Below, in pieces: positions 15,929 through 25,229 of a stretch of 55,346 nt of DNA. Location: the NCBI GenBank assembly GCA_026993785.1, contig JALWRZ010000009.1, positions 1-55,346 on the forward strand, written 5' to 3'. Within the stretch, counting starts at the first letter, position 1. Each line of letters starts with the position of its first letter. The translations under genes were made by a program, and so were the position numbers. The DNA comes from DHVE2 group archaeon. Its GTDB lineage: Archaea > Thermoplasmatota > Thermoplasmata > Thermoplasmatales > Aciduliprofundaceae. The notes below the pieces were generated by a model. The model searched no databases. It worked only from the letters and a program-made list of their open reading frames with translations, and was not told the DNA's origin.

Positions 15929-16225
15929 ATGAAGAAGGCAATAACGGGACTTCCGGATGAGCTGTTTGCTTGGGAAGAAATTTCCAAGGAACAGCAAGTG
16001 ATAAAGATATACACGGATAAGCGAAGATATGGCAAGACAGTGACAATAATAGAGGGCTTTGATCCCAAGGATGTAGACCTGAAGGACATGGCCAAATCTC
16101 TAAAGAGGAAGGTAGCCACAGGTGGCACAGTGAAGGATGGACGCATTGAGCTACAGGGAGATCAGCGGGAGAAGGCGAAAAAGTTTTTAGAAAGTCTGGG
16201 CTACACTGTGGAGATTCTAGAATGA
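15929..16225 (+). CDS. Translation initiation factor aIF1 (SUI1 family)
   Basis: The 98-residue protein has the SUI1 core: IKIYTDKRRYGKTVTIIEGF, then LKRKVATGGTVKDGRIELQGD (stated by its landmarks VATGGTVKDG and IELQGD). SUI1/eIF1 controls start-codon selection on the small ribosomal subunit. It begins at ATG 15929 with a TATA-like box about 30 bases upstream. It is followed after seven bases by the tmcA gene, so they are likely co-transcribed. Confidence 0.95.
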   Translation: MKKAITGLPDELFAWEEISKEQQVIKIYTDKRRYGKTVTIIEGFDPKDVDLKDMAKSLKRKVATGGTVKDGRIELQGDQREKAKKFLESLGYTVEILE

Positions 16226-16232
16226 GGGGAGA

Positions 16233-18443
16233 ATGAAGTATGAGGATATTCTGAATCTTATAGATGAGCTTAGCTCAGAAGCCGAGAGATGTAATCAACG
16301 CAGGATGGTTGTGATAGCTGGTAATAGGCTTGAGGGTATAGATCTACTGGGAGAAATAGTGAAAAGGGTCAGGTATCCCCAAAAAATTATTTTTACATGG
16401 CAGCGGGATTTTGAGATAAACGCCGAGATTGAAGAGTTGAAGAACTCGGAAAAGTATCTTGGCACCACATACGATTTTCTGGCCATTGATTTGCATCATT
16501 CTTTCATCCCCAATGACCTGGGTAAGCTGGTTAACATAGTGCGTGGAGGTGGTCTTATAGTTCTTCTTACCCCAGAGTTTGAAGCATGGAAAAAAAGTAC
16601 GAATTTCTTCCATCAGGTGATTTTAACTCCACCCTATACCCTGGAAGATATCAAAGGAAATTTTGTTCGATGGTTCATAAAAAAAATTTGGGAACATAAG
16701 GGAATAACAATAATAGAGAATGGAGAGATAAAAAAGAGAGGACTTGTGGATTGCACGGTGGAAGAGAGAGCACTGGAGTTGCCATCAAAGCCGAGATTTC
16801 CCAAAAAGCTCTATGAACTGGCAAAGACTCAAGACCAGATAAGGGTGCTTCAGCTGGCAGAATACCTGGGCAATAGAGGGGTGCTAGTTATCACCGCCGA
16901 CCGAGGGAGGGGAAAGAGCAGTGTTTTAGGCATGATCGCAGGAGCATATGCTGGGAGATTTAGGAGAATAGGTGTGACGGCGCCAGATATAAACAATCTC
17001 AATGAATTCTTCAAATTTCTGGAAAAAGCCTTGCAACTTAAAGGTAAAAAATTTGAGAGAAAGAGAGAAGAGCTACGGGGTAGAAACTTTAGGGTAGAGT
17101 TTCAGGAAGCCACAAAACTTCAGCCAAAGAAGTACGATTTACTGATTGTAGATGAGGCGGCAGGAATACCTGTCCCTCTTCTTCTTTCTTTTCTTAAGGC
17201 TCGTAGGGTCATATATTCCACCACCACCCACGGCTACGAGGGCACTGGAAGATCCTTCTCCGTAAGGTTCCTAGGTGAGCTTAAGAATCGAGCAAAGAAT
17301 TTTATGTGTGTGGAGATGACAGAGCCCATAAGATATAGCAGAGATGATCCAATCGAAGCCTGGATATTCGATACCCTTCTCCTGGATGCAGAGCCATATC
17401 CCATAGAGGATTTCACACTGGAGAAGCTTGAATATAGACGATACGAGATTGAAGAGCTTCTGAATCAGGAGGGGAAGCTCAGAGAATATTACGGTATATT
17501 CGTGCTTGCACATTATCGCAACAACCCCAATGATTTTGGGATATTGTGTGACGCCCCTAATCATGAGATAAGAACCCTTGAATACAATTCCCACGTGGTT
17601 TGTTCCGTGCAGCTTGCCAGGGAGGGAAATATTGAGGATTACTGTGAGGAGTTGTATTTTGGGGCAACGCCTCCCGGCAACATAGTTCCGGATGTGATAA
17701 TAAAGCATTACAGAAATAGGAATTTTGGGAAATATCGGGGCTATAGAATTGTTAGGATTGCCACACATCCCAGTTTAATGGACAGAGGCATAGGCTCTAA
17801 GATGTTAGAAAAATTGAAAGAGGAAGATGTTGACTGGCTTGGCTCATCCTTTGGTGCCACTGCAAAGCTCCTAAATTTCTGGCTTAAAAATGGATTTTAT
17901 CCCATACACATATCTCCAAAGCTTAATGAATCCACGGGTGAATACTCCGTGGTCGTGCTCCATCCGAAAAATGAGGAGATAAGAGAAGAATTCTTAGAAA
18001 TAAGGAGAAGATTTGGAAAGAAATTCATTCACAGCCTTGGAGAGATACATAGAAATTTGGATATGGAAATAGCAAGGCTTCTTCTTCAGGATTTACCAAG
18101 AGAGGAGAGCTTAGAGCTGGACGATGTGGATTGGAAAAGGTTAATAGCCTATTGCTGGGGTCCCGGTAATTACGAGGTCACGGTAGATGTCATTTACAAA
18201 ATCGCATCCACATATTTTTTTATGAAAAATAGACCGCGTCTTAATAAAGAGCAGGAGAAGATACTCATTGGAAAGGTTCTTCAGCACCGTCCATGGGACG
18301 AAGTGGGCAAGGAACTCGGGAAGGGGGGCACCTATGTGGTGATAGAGCTTAGGGAAATCATGAGAAGGTTTTTGAAGGGGGTGTTTGAAGATGAGGTACT
18401 TGAATTTCAGCGCCGATTTCATGGAGAAGATAAGAAAAGGTGA
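16233..18443 (+). CDS. tmcA: tRNA(Met) cytidine acetyltransferase TmcA
   Basis: This 736-residue enzyme makes N4-acetylcytidine in tRNA and rRNA. It combines an RNA helicase-like ATPase module and a GNAT acetyltransferase module. The P-loop is TADRGRGKSS (about 221-230), the DExx-type box is LLIVDEAAGIPVP, then TTTHGYEGTGRSF, followed by the GNAT part with RIATHPSLMDRGIGSKML, SSFGATAKLLNFWLKNGF and VVLHPKN. GAGGGGAG before the ATG (16233) supports the start. N4-acetylcytidine is abundant in thermophilic archaea, which fits the inositol pathway elsewhere in the window. The following gene overlaps its end. Confidence 0.95.
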   Translation: MKYEDILNLIDELSSEAERCNQRRMVVIAGNRLEGIDLLGEIVKRVRYPQKIIFTWQRDFEINAEIEELKNSEKYLGTTYDFLAIDLHHSFIPNDLGKLVNIVRGGGLIVLLTPEFEAWKKSTNFFHQVILTPPYTLEDIKGNFVRWFIKKIWEHKGITIIENGEIKKRGLVDCTVEERALELPSKPRFPKKLYELAKTQDQIRVLQLAEYLGNRGVLVITADRGRGKSSVLGMIAGAYAGRFRRIGVTAPDINNLNEFFKFLEKALQLKGKKFERKREELRGRNFRVEFQEATKLQPKKYDLLIVDEAAGIPVPLLLSFLKARRVIYSTTTHGYEGTGRSFSVRFLGELKNRAKNFMCVEMTEPIRYSRDDPIEAWIFDTLLLDAEPYPIEDFTLEKLEYRRYEIEELLNQEGKLREYYGIFVLAHYRNNPNDFGILCDAPNHEIRTLEYNSHVVCSVQLAREGNIEDYCEELYFGATPPGNIVPDVIIKHYRNRNFGKYRGYRIVRIATHPSLMDRGIGSKMLEKLKEEDVDWLGSSFGATAKLLNFWLKNGFYPIHISPKLNESTGEYSVVVLHPKNEEIREEFLEIRRRFGKKFIHSLGEIHRNLDMEIARLLLQDLPREESLELDDVDWKRLIAYCWGPGNYEVTVDVIYKIASTYFFMKNRPRLNKEQEKILIGKVLQHRPWDEVGKELGKGGTYVVIELREIMRRFLKGVFEDEVLEFQRRFHGEDKKR

Positions 18444-18705
18444 GAAGAGAGCTACCCTGAGACTTGGTATTAAGGATTATAAACCCGGGGAGAAGGTAAT
18501 AATAAGATGTGGCGACAAAGAGCTTGGTATCGCCGAAATCTACGAGGTAAATATAAAGAAATTCAAGGATCTGGACGAGATGGATGTCCTTATGGATGGC
18601 TATCTCTCCAAGGAGGATCTTAAAAGAGATCTGGAAAGGTTTTATGGAAAGATATCTGAGGAGGATGTCTTTACCCAGATAATTTTTGAGTTATGTGAAA
18701 TATAG
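18391..18705 (+). CDS. ASCH-domain protein, 104 residues
   Basis: This matches the small ASCH (PUA-like, RNA-binding) domain: IRKGEKRATLRLG in the first part, then YKPGEKVIIRCGDKELGIAEI (landmarks YKPGEKV and GIAEI). Those features are typical of archaeal ASCH proteins, which bind or process nucleic acids or nucleosides. The ATG at 18391 is preferred over the TTG at 18385 because GAAGGGGGTG lies about seven bases before it. It overlaps the tmcA end by more than 50 bases, which is coupling typical of an operon, so an RNA-modification role is plausible. The role is inferred from context. Confidence 0.8.
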   Translation: MRYLNFSADFMEKIRKGEKRATLRLGIKDYKPGEKVIIRCGDKELGIAEIYEVNIKKFKDLDEMDVLMDGYLSKEDLKRDLERFYGKISEEDVFTQIIFELCEI

Positions 18706-19215
18706 CAACGAGGATTCTTCCTTCTCTCCTTCCATTAGTGCCTTTCTAAGATTTTTCAAGCTTGCATTGAATTGTCCGAAGATTCTTCTTCCTCTTCCGA
18801 TTTCCAGTTCCAGCTTTTTGAGTATTTTCTCCGCAGTGCTCAATCGCCGCAAATTTAAGCTATGGTTAAAAGCGTTTACCAAAGAGAAGAAATTTCCAAG
18901 CCAGATTTGGACGATGGTGTAATTTTTCACAACATCTGCAATATACTTGTATTCCATGGAGGATGGCGGGGTGCTGCCATACATCTCAACAATCCAGCTC
19001 ATTGCCTTGGTATCCATGTCAAATCCCTTAAGATATGCGGTATAACCCTCTACCCTCTTGCTCACGGAGGCAAATCTCTTAAGAAGATGAAGGAATCTTC
19101 TGCTTGCTTTCTTTTTTTGTAACTCCATTTTAAGTAGAGCTTTCTGATCATCCATAAGATATGCAATATCCATTGGGGTGAAACCGTATTCTCCAATATC
19201 TATCTCTTCCCCCAT
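18691..19215 (-). CDS. Hypothetical helical protein, 174 residues
   Basis: I do not recognise the family. The protein is almost all charged helix: KALLKMELQKKKASRRFLHL, then LSTAEKILKKLELEIGRGRR, then SLKNLRKALMEGEKEES. It has no membrane segment and no signal peptide. It converges with the ASCH gene, overlapping by 15 bases, and stands divergent from the inositol phosphate operon across 176 bases that contain AT-rich promoter sequence. Confidence 0.6.
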   Translation of the reverse strand: MGEEIDIGEYGFTPMDIAYLMDDQKALLKMELQKKKASRRFLHLLKRFASVSKRVEGYTAYLKGFDMDTKAMSWIVEMYGSTPPSSMEYKYIADVVKNYTIVQIWLGNFFSLVNAFNHSLNLRRLSTAEKILKKLELEIGRGRRIFGQFNASLKNLRKALMEGEKEESSLLYFT

Positions 19216-19315
19216 GGGTTTTATATAGAGATGTTATAAAATATAAAACTTCCCCCATGAGTCTGGGAATTGAAACACTCCAAATTCTCTAGGAATGAGG
19301 GGATTTAATAGAAAA

Positions 19316-19324
19316 CTTTATATA
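19316..19324 (+). promoter_or_regulatory. TATA-like box of the inositol phosphate operon
   Basis: CTTTATATA lies about 70 bases before the ino1 start. Transcription would begin near 19345 and leave a leader with the GGAGGTGAT site (19381-19389). Confidence 0.45.
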
Positions 19325-19391
19325 GTAGCGCATATAATACAAAATCATCATTTTCATTTCTCTCTAAAAATAGTTGGTGAGGAGGTGATGC

Positions 19392-20576
19392 ATGATGAAG
19401 ATTTGGCTGGTGGGTATGCACGGTATAGTGGCATCCACAGCCATCACGGGAGCTAAGGCCATTGAAAGGGGATTGGTGGATAAAACAGGCCTGGTTTCCG
19501 AGCTCGAACCTTTCAAGGATATAGAAAGATATGTGCCTTTCTCCTTTGAGTTCGGGGGCCATGAAATAAGATTATTGGATGGAACAGCCTACGATGCCGC
19601 GCTCTATCACTGGAAAGAGCTTCATCATTTCAACGGTGAAATTTTAGACGGCGTGAAAGAGGATCTTGAGAAAATTAAGGCACAGAAGGGCACTGCGCTT
19701 AACTGTGGAAGTGGTATTGAAGAGTTTGGGGAAATAAGCACCCTAGAGCAGGATGGATTAACTCTAAGAGAGATAGTTGAAAGGATACTCGATGATCTTA
19801 GAAAGTTCAAGGATGATAACACCGTAGTAATAAACGTTGCATCCACAGAGCCTGTTGCAAAATATAGCGAGGAATACCATGGCTCCCTTGAAGGATTTGA
19901 GAGGATGATAGATGAGAATCGCAGAGAATATGTGACCGCAAGCATGCTCTATGCCTATGCAGCCCTAAAGCTTGGAATTCCTTATGGCAATTTCACTCCC
20001 AGTGCAGGTTCCTCAATTCCCGCTTTAAAGGAGCTCTCCCTCAAGAACAATGTGCCCCATGCAGGCAACGATGGTAAGACCGGAGAAACTTTGGTGAAGA
20101 CTACCCTGGCGCCAATGTTCTCCTATCGCAATCTACGAATCCTCGGATGGATGAGCTACAATATTCTCGGAGACTACGATGGTATGGTTCTCAATCATCA
20201 GGATAATAAGGAGAGCAAGGTTATCTCCAAGGATTCAACACTTGAGAAAGTTCTGGGATACTCACCTTACACAATCACAGACATAAAATTCTTCCCCAGC
20301 CTCTACGATAACAAGATAGCCTTCGATTTCATCCACTTCCAGGGATTCCTGGGCAGAAAGATGAAGATGCACTTTATCTGGGATGGGATAGACGCGATAC
20401 TCGCCGCACCCCTTGTCCTGGACATTGCCCGCTTCCTGCTCTTTGCCAAGAAGAAGGGAATCAAGGGCGTAGTTAAGGAGATGGCCTTCTTCTTCAAGAG
20501 CCCCATGGAGACCGACGTTATAAATACTCACAGACAGTACGAGCAACTGATTTCATGGTTCCAGCAGAACCTGTGA
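19392..20576 (+). CDS. myo-Inositol-1-phosphate synthase
   Basis: The 394-residue enzyme converts glucose 6-phosphate to L-myo-inositol 1-phosphate with NAD. The Rossmann start is WLVGMHGIVASTAITGAKA, and later landmarks are NFTPSAGSSIPALKEL, HAGNDGKTGETLVKTTLAP, and ILGWMSYNILGDYDG, then the HQDNKESKV region. This is the archaeal type of the enzyme. GGAGGTGAT (19381-19389) is the ribosome binding site; the ATG codons at 19392 and 19395 are adjacent, and the second has the better spacing. The next gene overlaps by 22 bases and uses the product. Confidence 0.96.
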   Translation: MMKIWLVGMHGIVASTAITGAKAIERGLVDKTGLVSELEPFKDIERYVPFSFEFGGHEIRLLDGTAYDAALYHWKELHHFNGEILDGVKEDLEKIKAQKGTALNCGSGIEEFGEISTLEQDGLTLREIVERILDDLRKFKDDNTVVINVASTEPVAKYSEEYHGSLEGFERMIDENRREYVTASMLYAYAALKLGIPYGNFTPSAGSSIPALKELSLKNNVPHAGNDGKTGETLVKTTLAPMFSYRNLRILGWMSYNILGDYDGMVLNHQDNKESKVISKDSTLEKVLGYSPYTITDIKFFPSLYDNKIAFDFIHFQGFLGRKMKMHFIWDGIDAILAAPLVLDIARFLLFAKKKGIKGVVKEMAFFFKSPMETDVINTHRQYEQLISWFQQNL

Positions 20577-21814
20577 AACCTATGAAGGCAGTAATTCTCG
20601 CCGCAGGACAGGCAAAGAGATTCGGTAAATTCAAACCTCTCGTCCCTCTTTTTGGATTGCCTTTAATAGAGCACACCATACTCGGACTGCGAAGGATGGG
20701 AATAAAGGAGATAGGGATAGTTTACAATCGCAAAGAATTGAAAGAGTATCTCTCCAAGAAGTATCCGAATCTGGTGTTCATTCATAACCCTCATCCTGAA
20801 AGGGAAAACGGCTACAGTCTCCTTCTGGCCAGAGAATTCGCCACAGAGCCCTTTATCCTGGCGATGGCGGACCATTATTTCTCCACAACCTTCTTTGAAA
20901 GAAGAAAGTTGAGGGATAATACCATCTTTGTGAGTACTCAATGCGTTGACCCCGAAGAGGCCACCAAGGTCAAGGTGCGGGATGGATATGTGGAAAACAT
21001 AGGGAAAGAAATCGATGAGTACGATTACTTCGACACCGGGATGTTCTTCTGCACTCCGGATATATTCGAGCATGCCTCCCAAATACAGAAGGATGTTCTC
21101 AGACTCTCGGATATAATGAAACTTCTTGCATCACAGGGGAAATTGAAATACTTAGTGGTAGAGGATTTCTGGATAGATATAGACACTCCTGAATCTTTGA
21201 AATTTGCAGAGCAGAAGATAGAAGAGAGTATAATGAAGGGAGAAGATGGCTACATTGCCAGGGCAATCAACAGAAAAATATCAATGAGAATAACAAGGGC
21301 TATTGCAAAATACTCCTGGAGTACCCCAAACGCATTGACCACAGTATCCCTTTGCATGGGGCTCTTCTCAGCGCTTCTATTTTTTCTCCATTTGCCTCTT
21401 TTGGGTGGTATTTTTACTCAACTCACCTCCATAATAGATGGCTGCGACGGCGAAATGGCGAGATTGAAAAGAATGAGTTCCAAATTTGGTGCGAGTTTTG
21501 ATGCTCTCTCTGACAGGTATGTAGATATCCTCATCGTTCTGGGATTGCTTTATAACATCTCCATTAACTGGATATCCATCCTCCTTTTCTTCTTTGCAGT
21601 CACAGGAGTTATCCTTTTCAGTTACACCTGGCATCTTACGGAGATAAGGGTAAGATTCGGAGGCCGTGATGTTCGTCTCTTTCTCATTTTCCTTCTCACT
21701 CTTCCTCTGCCTCTGCTGGGTTACTCAATTCCAGCGCTTCTTATGAGTTTAGGGGTTATTACCCATGGAGGTGCCTTGTTTTCCCTTGCAAAGCTTCGAC
21801 TCAGGGCACAATAA
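20555..21814 (+). CDS. Bifunctional CTP:inositol-1-phosphate cytidylyltransferase / di-myo-inositol phosphate phosphate synthase
   Basis: This is a 419-residue fusion. The N-terminal domain (about 1-225) is a nucleotidyl transferase with AVILAAGQAKRFGKFKP, LAMADHYF and FDTGMFFC. The C-terminal part is a membrane CDP-alcohol phosphotransferase with the motif DGCDGEMARLKRMSSKFGAS continuing FDALSD (the D-x2-DG-x2-AR-x8-G-x3-D-x3-D signature) and five or so helices. The enzyme makes CDP-inositol and then di-myo-inositol-1,1'-phosphate phosphate, the step to a solute restricted to (hyper)thermophiles. Two starts are possible: ATG 20555, overlapping ino1 by 22 bases, or ATG 20582, immediately before KAVILAAG. 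Confidence 0.95.
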   Translation: MVPAEPVKPMKAVILAAGQAKRFGKFKPLVPLFGLPLIEHTILGLRRMGIKEIGIVYNRKELKEYLSKKYPNLVFIHNPHPERENGYSLLLAREFATEPFILAMADHYFSTTFFERRKLRDNTIFVSTQCVDPEEATKVKVRDGYVENIGKEIDEYDYFDTGMFFCTPDIFEHASQIQKDVLRLSDIMKLLASQGKLKYLVVEDFWIDIDTPESLKFAEQKIEESIMKGEDGYIARAINRKISMRITRAIAKYSWSTPNALTTVSLCMGLFSALLFFLHLPLLGGIFTQLTSIIDGCDGEMARLKRMSSKFGASFDALSDRYVDILIVLGLLYNISINWISILLFFFAVTGVILFSYTWHLTEIRVRFGGRDVRLFLIFLLTLPLPLLGYSIPALLMSLGVITHGGALFSLAKLRLRAQ

Positions 21815-22181
21815 CACTCTGAAAAATTCCGGGATACCTGGCTATGAGCTTTCTTATTTTATGCTTTGGGATCCAAAATCTATCGTTGCGCTCATAAATC
21901 TCATATCCCATATCCCGAAGCAGTCGAGCGTCGCGGGAATCCATTAAATAGCCCTCGTATGATCCTGAGGGGATGAAAAAGGTAATGGGAATAAAAATTG
22001 AAGATAAGGGAAGAGATGTAACACGGGCTATATCTTCAAGCATCTCCCTTTCTATTTTGATTTTCCTGTTTCCTTCTTCAATCACTGGATTCTCAAGCAA
22101 CTTTTTGAGAGAGACGCGCTTTTTTATTATCCCTCTGTTTATTCCAAGGATTTCTTCTCGAAGTATATTCTCGATTACCAT
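21801..22181 (-). CDS. UPF0216/DUF61 family protein
   Basis: This 126-residue protein matches the archaeal UPF0216 family, from its opening [17 protein letters not shown], the [13 protein letters not shown] segment and the [19 protein letters not shown] segment. The function of the family is not known. GGAGAGAGG precedes the ATG at 22181. It overlaps the end of pdxS by seven bases, so they form one operon, and it converges with the DIP synthase gene with a 14-base overlap. Confidence 0.8.
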   Translation of the reverse strand: MVIENILREEILGINRGIIKKRVSLKKLLENPVIEEGNRKIKIEREMLEDIARVTSLPLSSIFIPITFFIPSGSYEGYLMDSRDARLLRDMGYEIYERNDRFWIPKHKIRKLIARYPGIFQSVIVP

Positions 22182-23185
22182 CCTCTCTCCTGAAGCCTCT
22201 CGCTGAGTTGCGATATCTCCTGACCATACATGCCCTTGAGACCTTTGGATACCTCAGCTACGGTCTCGGGCTCATCATAGTGCATAACGGCCTCCACTAT
22301 TGCCTTGGCCATCTCCTCAGGGTTGGGAGATTTGAATATACCGCTTCCAACAAAGACTCCATCGGCGCCAAGCTGCATCATAAGCGCCGCATCCGCGGGG
22401 GTAGCCACGCCTCCCGCTGCAAAGTTCACCACAGGCAGGCGCTGCAGTCTTTTTATCTCCTGCAATTCCTTATAAAGGCCCTCTATTATCTCGTTAAGCG
22501 TATAATGACCGAATACGGGTTCATCACCGCCCACCACTGGCTCAAAGCCATTTAGCTCCTTTACACGAAGAAGGAGCTTGGCATAGGACTGCGCATAGTT
22601 TTTAGCAAGCTCATGGATCTTTTCATCGTCCATATACTTAAGCTCTTCAATTGCGCGATTCACAAGGCGGATATGGCGAACAGCTTCAATGACATTTCCC
22701 GTACCAGCTTCGCCCTTGGTGCGGATCATCGCAGCACCTTCCCATATACGCCGAACTGCCTCCCCGAGATTGCGGCATCCGCAAACAAAGGGCACTGTGA
22801 ATTCCCTCTTATCTATGTGGAAAAAGGGATCCGCAGGAGTGAGAACCTCGCTTTCGTCAATCATATCCACTCCCAGAGCTTCCAGCGCGCGAGCCTCTTC
22901 AATGTGGCCAATGCGAACCTTGGCCATAACAGGGATGCTCACAGCATCCATAATCTCCTGGATTTTGAGTGGGTCCGCCATTCTGGCCACTCCGCCTGCG
23001 GCTCTTATATCTGCAGGAACCCTCTCCAAAGCCATAACGGCCACGGCGCCTGCATCCTCGGCTATCTGAGCCTGCTCAGCGTTAGTAACATCCATAATAA
23101 CGCCACCCTTCTGCATCTTGGCAAACCCTCTCTTTATAAGCTCACTACCGTATCTAACATTTTCAAGATCAAGATGGAACGGCAT
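22175..23185 (-). CDS. pdxS: Pyridoxal 5'-phosphate synthase subunit PdxS
   Basis: The enzyme makes pyridoxal 5'-phosphate from ribose 5-phosphate, glyceraldehyde 3-phosphate and ammonia with the PdxT glutaminase. Landmarks are [20 protein letters not shown] (Asp of the active site), [10 protein letters not shown] (lysine), and [20 protein letters not shown]. The ATG at 23185 fits better than the TTG six bases upstream since GAGGTGAT precedes it, giving 336 residues. No pdxT gene is visible in the window, so its glutaminase partner must be elsewhere. Confidence 0.97.
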   Translation of the reverse strand: MPFHLDLENVRYGSELIKRGFAKMQKGGVIMDVTNAEQAQIAEDAGAVAVMALERVPADIRAAGGVARMADPLKIQEIMDAVSIPVMAKVRIGHIEEARALEALGVDMIDESEVLTPADPFFHIDKREFTVPFVCGCRNLGEAVRRIWEGAAMIRTKGEAGTGNVIEAVRHIRLVNRAIEELKYMDDEKIHELAKNYAQSYAKLLLRVKELNGFEPVVGGDEPVFGHYTLNEIIEGLYKELQEIKRLQRLPVVNFAAGGVATPADAALMMQLGADGVFVGSGIFKSPNPEEMAKAIVEAVMHYDEPETVAEVSKGLKGMYGQEISQLSERLQERGW

Positions 23186-23264
23186 CTTCAATCACCTCAT
23201 AGCCTCCATGCTTCACTTCTTTATTTATCTTTCGTCAGAAAAATAGAACCATATTTATCCCACT

Positions 23265-24230
23265 TTACAGAAATCCAAGAAGCACAGTAACGAGGAGTAG
23301 AGTAGCAAGAACAAGAGCAACACGAAGCATGAATTTTCGGGCCATCTCTTTTTCGTAGTATCTCCGGGGTCCTATCTTCAGCAGAGGAAATGCCATAAGC
23401 GCACCAGTCATCAAACCCAGAACATTTTCTATGGTTAGAAGAAAGGGAGCAAAGAAATTGGAGGGGTTAAGATTGAGCATTATACCCGCGACAACAGCAG
23501 GAGGCAATAATGCAGCTGCTATGGCAATGCCCCCTATACTCTCCGGCACACCCTTGGAAAGGGCAAGCACAGCGGCAAAGCCCAGTAGTATTGCGATAAG
23601 AAGATACACAGGACTATTTGTCAATCTCAAAAGTATTTCTGGTGTAAGGCTCAAGGGCAAAAATTTTGAAAGTGTTAAGGTGAGAATGTAAGAAAGAATT
23701 ATTACCACTGAAAGATAGAGCGCAAGATTTCCTATGCTTTTCAAACCATCTCTTGGACGACCCACAGCGATATTTATGGCAAAGGCATAGATAGGCCCTA
23801 AAAGCGGTGAAAGAAGCATGGCGCCTATGATTACAGCGATATTGTTGAGAAAGAGACCTACGAGGGCTATAACACCCGCTATGCTTGTGAGAAGGAGATA
23901 CAGGGGATCCAGCTTTGTGTATTTCAGGGTGCTGCTTATGAGCTTTTCCACAGGAGATTTTTCTGCCGTTTTTGCTCTTTTCTCCGCGCGTTGAAGAGAG
24001 GAGGATATAACAAAATCCGGTGAGGATACGGCGATGAGATTTTCTTTTTTCCTCAGATCTATGGATGCCTGAATATTCTTCAGTACTTCATCCAGCTTTT
24101 CTGTAGGCACAAATATTTCATATTTCACCGTGCCTTTGCTTACAGGGTGTTGATAGTAAATCAAATCTTTTAGAGCCTCAGCTATCTTATGGGCTTCATC
24201 CGTATCCGCTATTACGGTGATTTTTTTCAT
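23265..24230 (-). CDS. DUF389 family membrane protein
   Basis: The 321-residue protein has a soluble N-terminal domain (about 1-105) with alternating strands and helices, followed by a membrane domain of about six to eight helices. The signature of the family is GAMLLSPLLGPIYAFAINIAVG, named by its ends, and AAALLPPAVVAGIML later. The role of DUF389 proteins is unknown; they are common in bacteria and archaea. It ends 80 bases before the start of pdxS. Confidence 0.85.
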   Translation of the reverse strand: MKKITVIADTDEAHKIAEALKDLIYYQHPVSKGTVKYEIFVPTEKLDEVLKNIQASIDLRKKENLIAVSSPDFVISSSLQRAEKRAKTAEKSPVEKLISSTLKYTKLDPLYLLLTSIAGVIALVGLFLNNIAVIIGAMLLSPLLGPIYAFAINIAVGRPRDGLKSIGNLALYLSVVIILSYILTLTLSKFLPLSLTPEILLRLTNSPVYLLIAILLGFAAVLALSKGVPESIGGIAIAAALLPPAVVAGIMLNLNPSNFFAPFLLTIENVLGLMTGALMAFPLLKIGPRRYYEKEMARKFMLRVALVLATLLLVTVLLGFL

Positions 24231-24342
24231 GATCTCATATCCATAGGAGCCGGAGAATTTAATTTTTTGGAGTATTTCTTTTTTGTTGTTGTAAATTTGT
24301 TGTTGTAAAGCATGAAAAATATTTCGTCAAAAATTAAAAAGT

Positions 24343-24378
24343 GAATTCCTGGCCTGTGAGATTGTGCGTGAGCTTGTA
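24343..24378. repeat. 36-bp exact duplicate of part of the 1117-residue protein gene
   Basis: These 36 bases are identical to 26181-26216. In the large gene (minus strand) they encode YKLTHNLTGQEF. Here the same minus-strand frame reads YKLTHNLTGQEF, then T, F and a stop. The copy lies in the 207-base gap between the small membrane protein and the DUF389 gene, just past the end of the surface-protein operon. It looks like a remnant of a paralogue or of a copied fragment. Confidence 0.85.
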
Positions 24379-24437
24379 TTGCTCTCTATACAACTCTCCC
24401 ACACAGCTCATTCACTACACCCTATTCATATCTCCCT

Positions 24438-24971
24438 TCAGGGATATATCACCTCATATTCTGCACCTATTTCCTTCATCGCCTTCTTGAATCTCTCGAA
24501 CTGGTCATGGTATACAAAATCGTGCTCCATTCTTCTCCTATCATATCTCTTTGAATAGAGAACTTTCCCATTTTTTAGATAAATCTCTACTCTCTTATTC
24601 CTTAGATTGATTACTACCTTTCTTATCTCTTCCTTCGGTATCTCCTTCTTCACCTTCTTATTTCCAACTATAATTTTTAGACCTTGGTTGGATATAATTA
24701 TATACCTCAAGATATTGAGTAAATGATACCCTACTATTAATGCGAAAATTGATAAGAACAAAGCTGATGACAAAGGGGATAGTAGAAGCTTAGAGAAAGT
24801 ATAGTTTCCTCCAATTACCAAATACACCATTACCAAAACTACAACAATTACAGCTATAAATGTGGCAAAGATTCCTACCAGAATATAAACTCTCATTTTT
24901 TCCATATACTTTTTCTCACTTCGATAAAAAACTTCGGAAAAAATAGGTTTTTCAGTACTTATCCTGCTCAT
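24438..24971 (-). CDS. Membrane protein with PH-like domain, 177 residues
   Basis: The family is not clear. Two hydrophobic helices (VYILVGIFATFIAVIVVVLV and LFLSIFALIVGYHLLNILRY) precede a soluble C-terminal domain rich in strands: GLKIIVGNKKVKKEIPKEEI, VVINLRNKRVEIYLKNGKVL. That pattern resembles a bacterial PH-like domain (as in YdbS/DUF304-type proteins). It is the last gene of the minus-strand operon that begins with the large surface protein; it starts four bases after the previous stop. Confidence 0.6.
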   Translation of the reverse strand: MSRISTEKPIFSEVFYRSEKKYMEKMRVYILVGIFATFIAVIVVVLVMVYLVIGGNYTFSKLLLSPLSSALFLSIFALIVGYHLLNILRYIIISNQGLKIIVGNKKVKKEIPKEEIRKVVINLRNKRVEIYLKNGKVLYSKRYDRRRMEHDFVYHDQFERFKKAMKEIGAEYEVIYP

Positions 24972-24975
24972 TGTG

Positions 24976-25221
24976 TCATCCTCCCATAACTTCTCCTATG
25001 GCCTTCCCAAGTAATATCGAACTGTAAACGGTGGATATCCCTGTGATTATCTCTTCTATGTAAGACAGTGCGCCTCCAATAAATGTGTCTATGAAATCAT
25101 CTTTGACTACTGCTAATGCAAAGGACATCCCCGATAGAACCGTACAAAATAAACCCACTCCCAACTTACTCCATTCATTTATGATAGATAACCTTCCCAT
25201 AGATAACTCAGTATCCACCAA
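24976..25221 (-). CDS. Small membrane protein, 81 residues
   Basis: The protein has no recognisable family. It has two hydrophobic stretches (LGVGLFCTVLSGMSFALAVV and STVYSSILLGKAIGEVM). It begins with MVDTELSMGRLSIINEW and lies eight bases after the stop of the large surface protein, so the two are in one operon and the function is likely linked. The small size and the two helices suggest an accessory or anchoring role, an inference only. Confidence 0.55.
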   Translation of the reverse strand: MVDTELSMGRLSIINEWSKLGVGLFCTVLSGMSFALAVVKDDFIDTFIGGALSYIEEIITGISTVYSSILLGKAIGEVMGG

Positions 25222-25229
25222 AAATGCTA

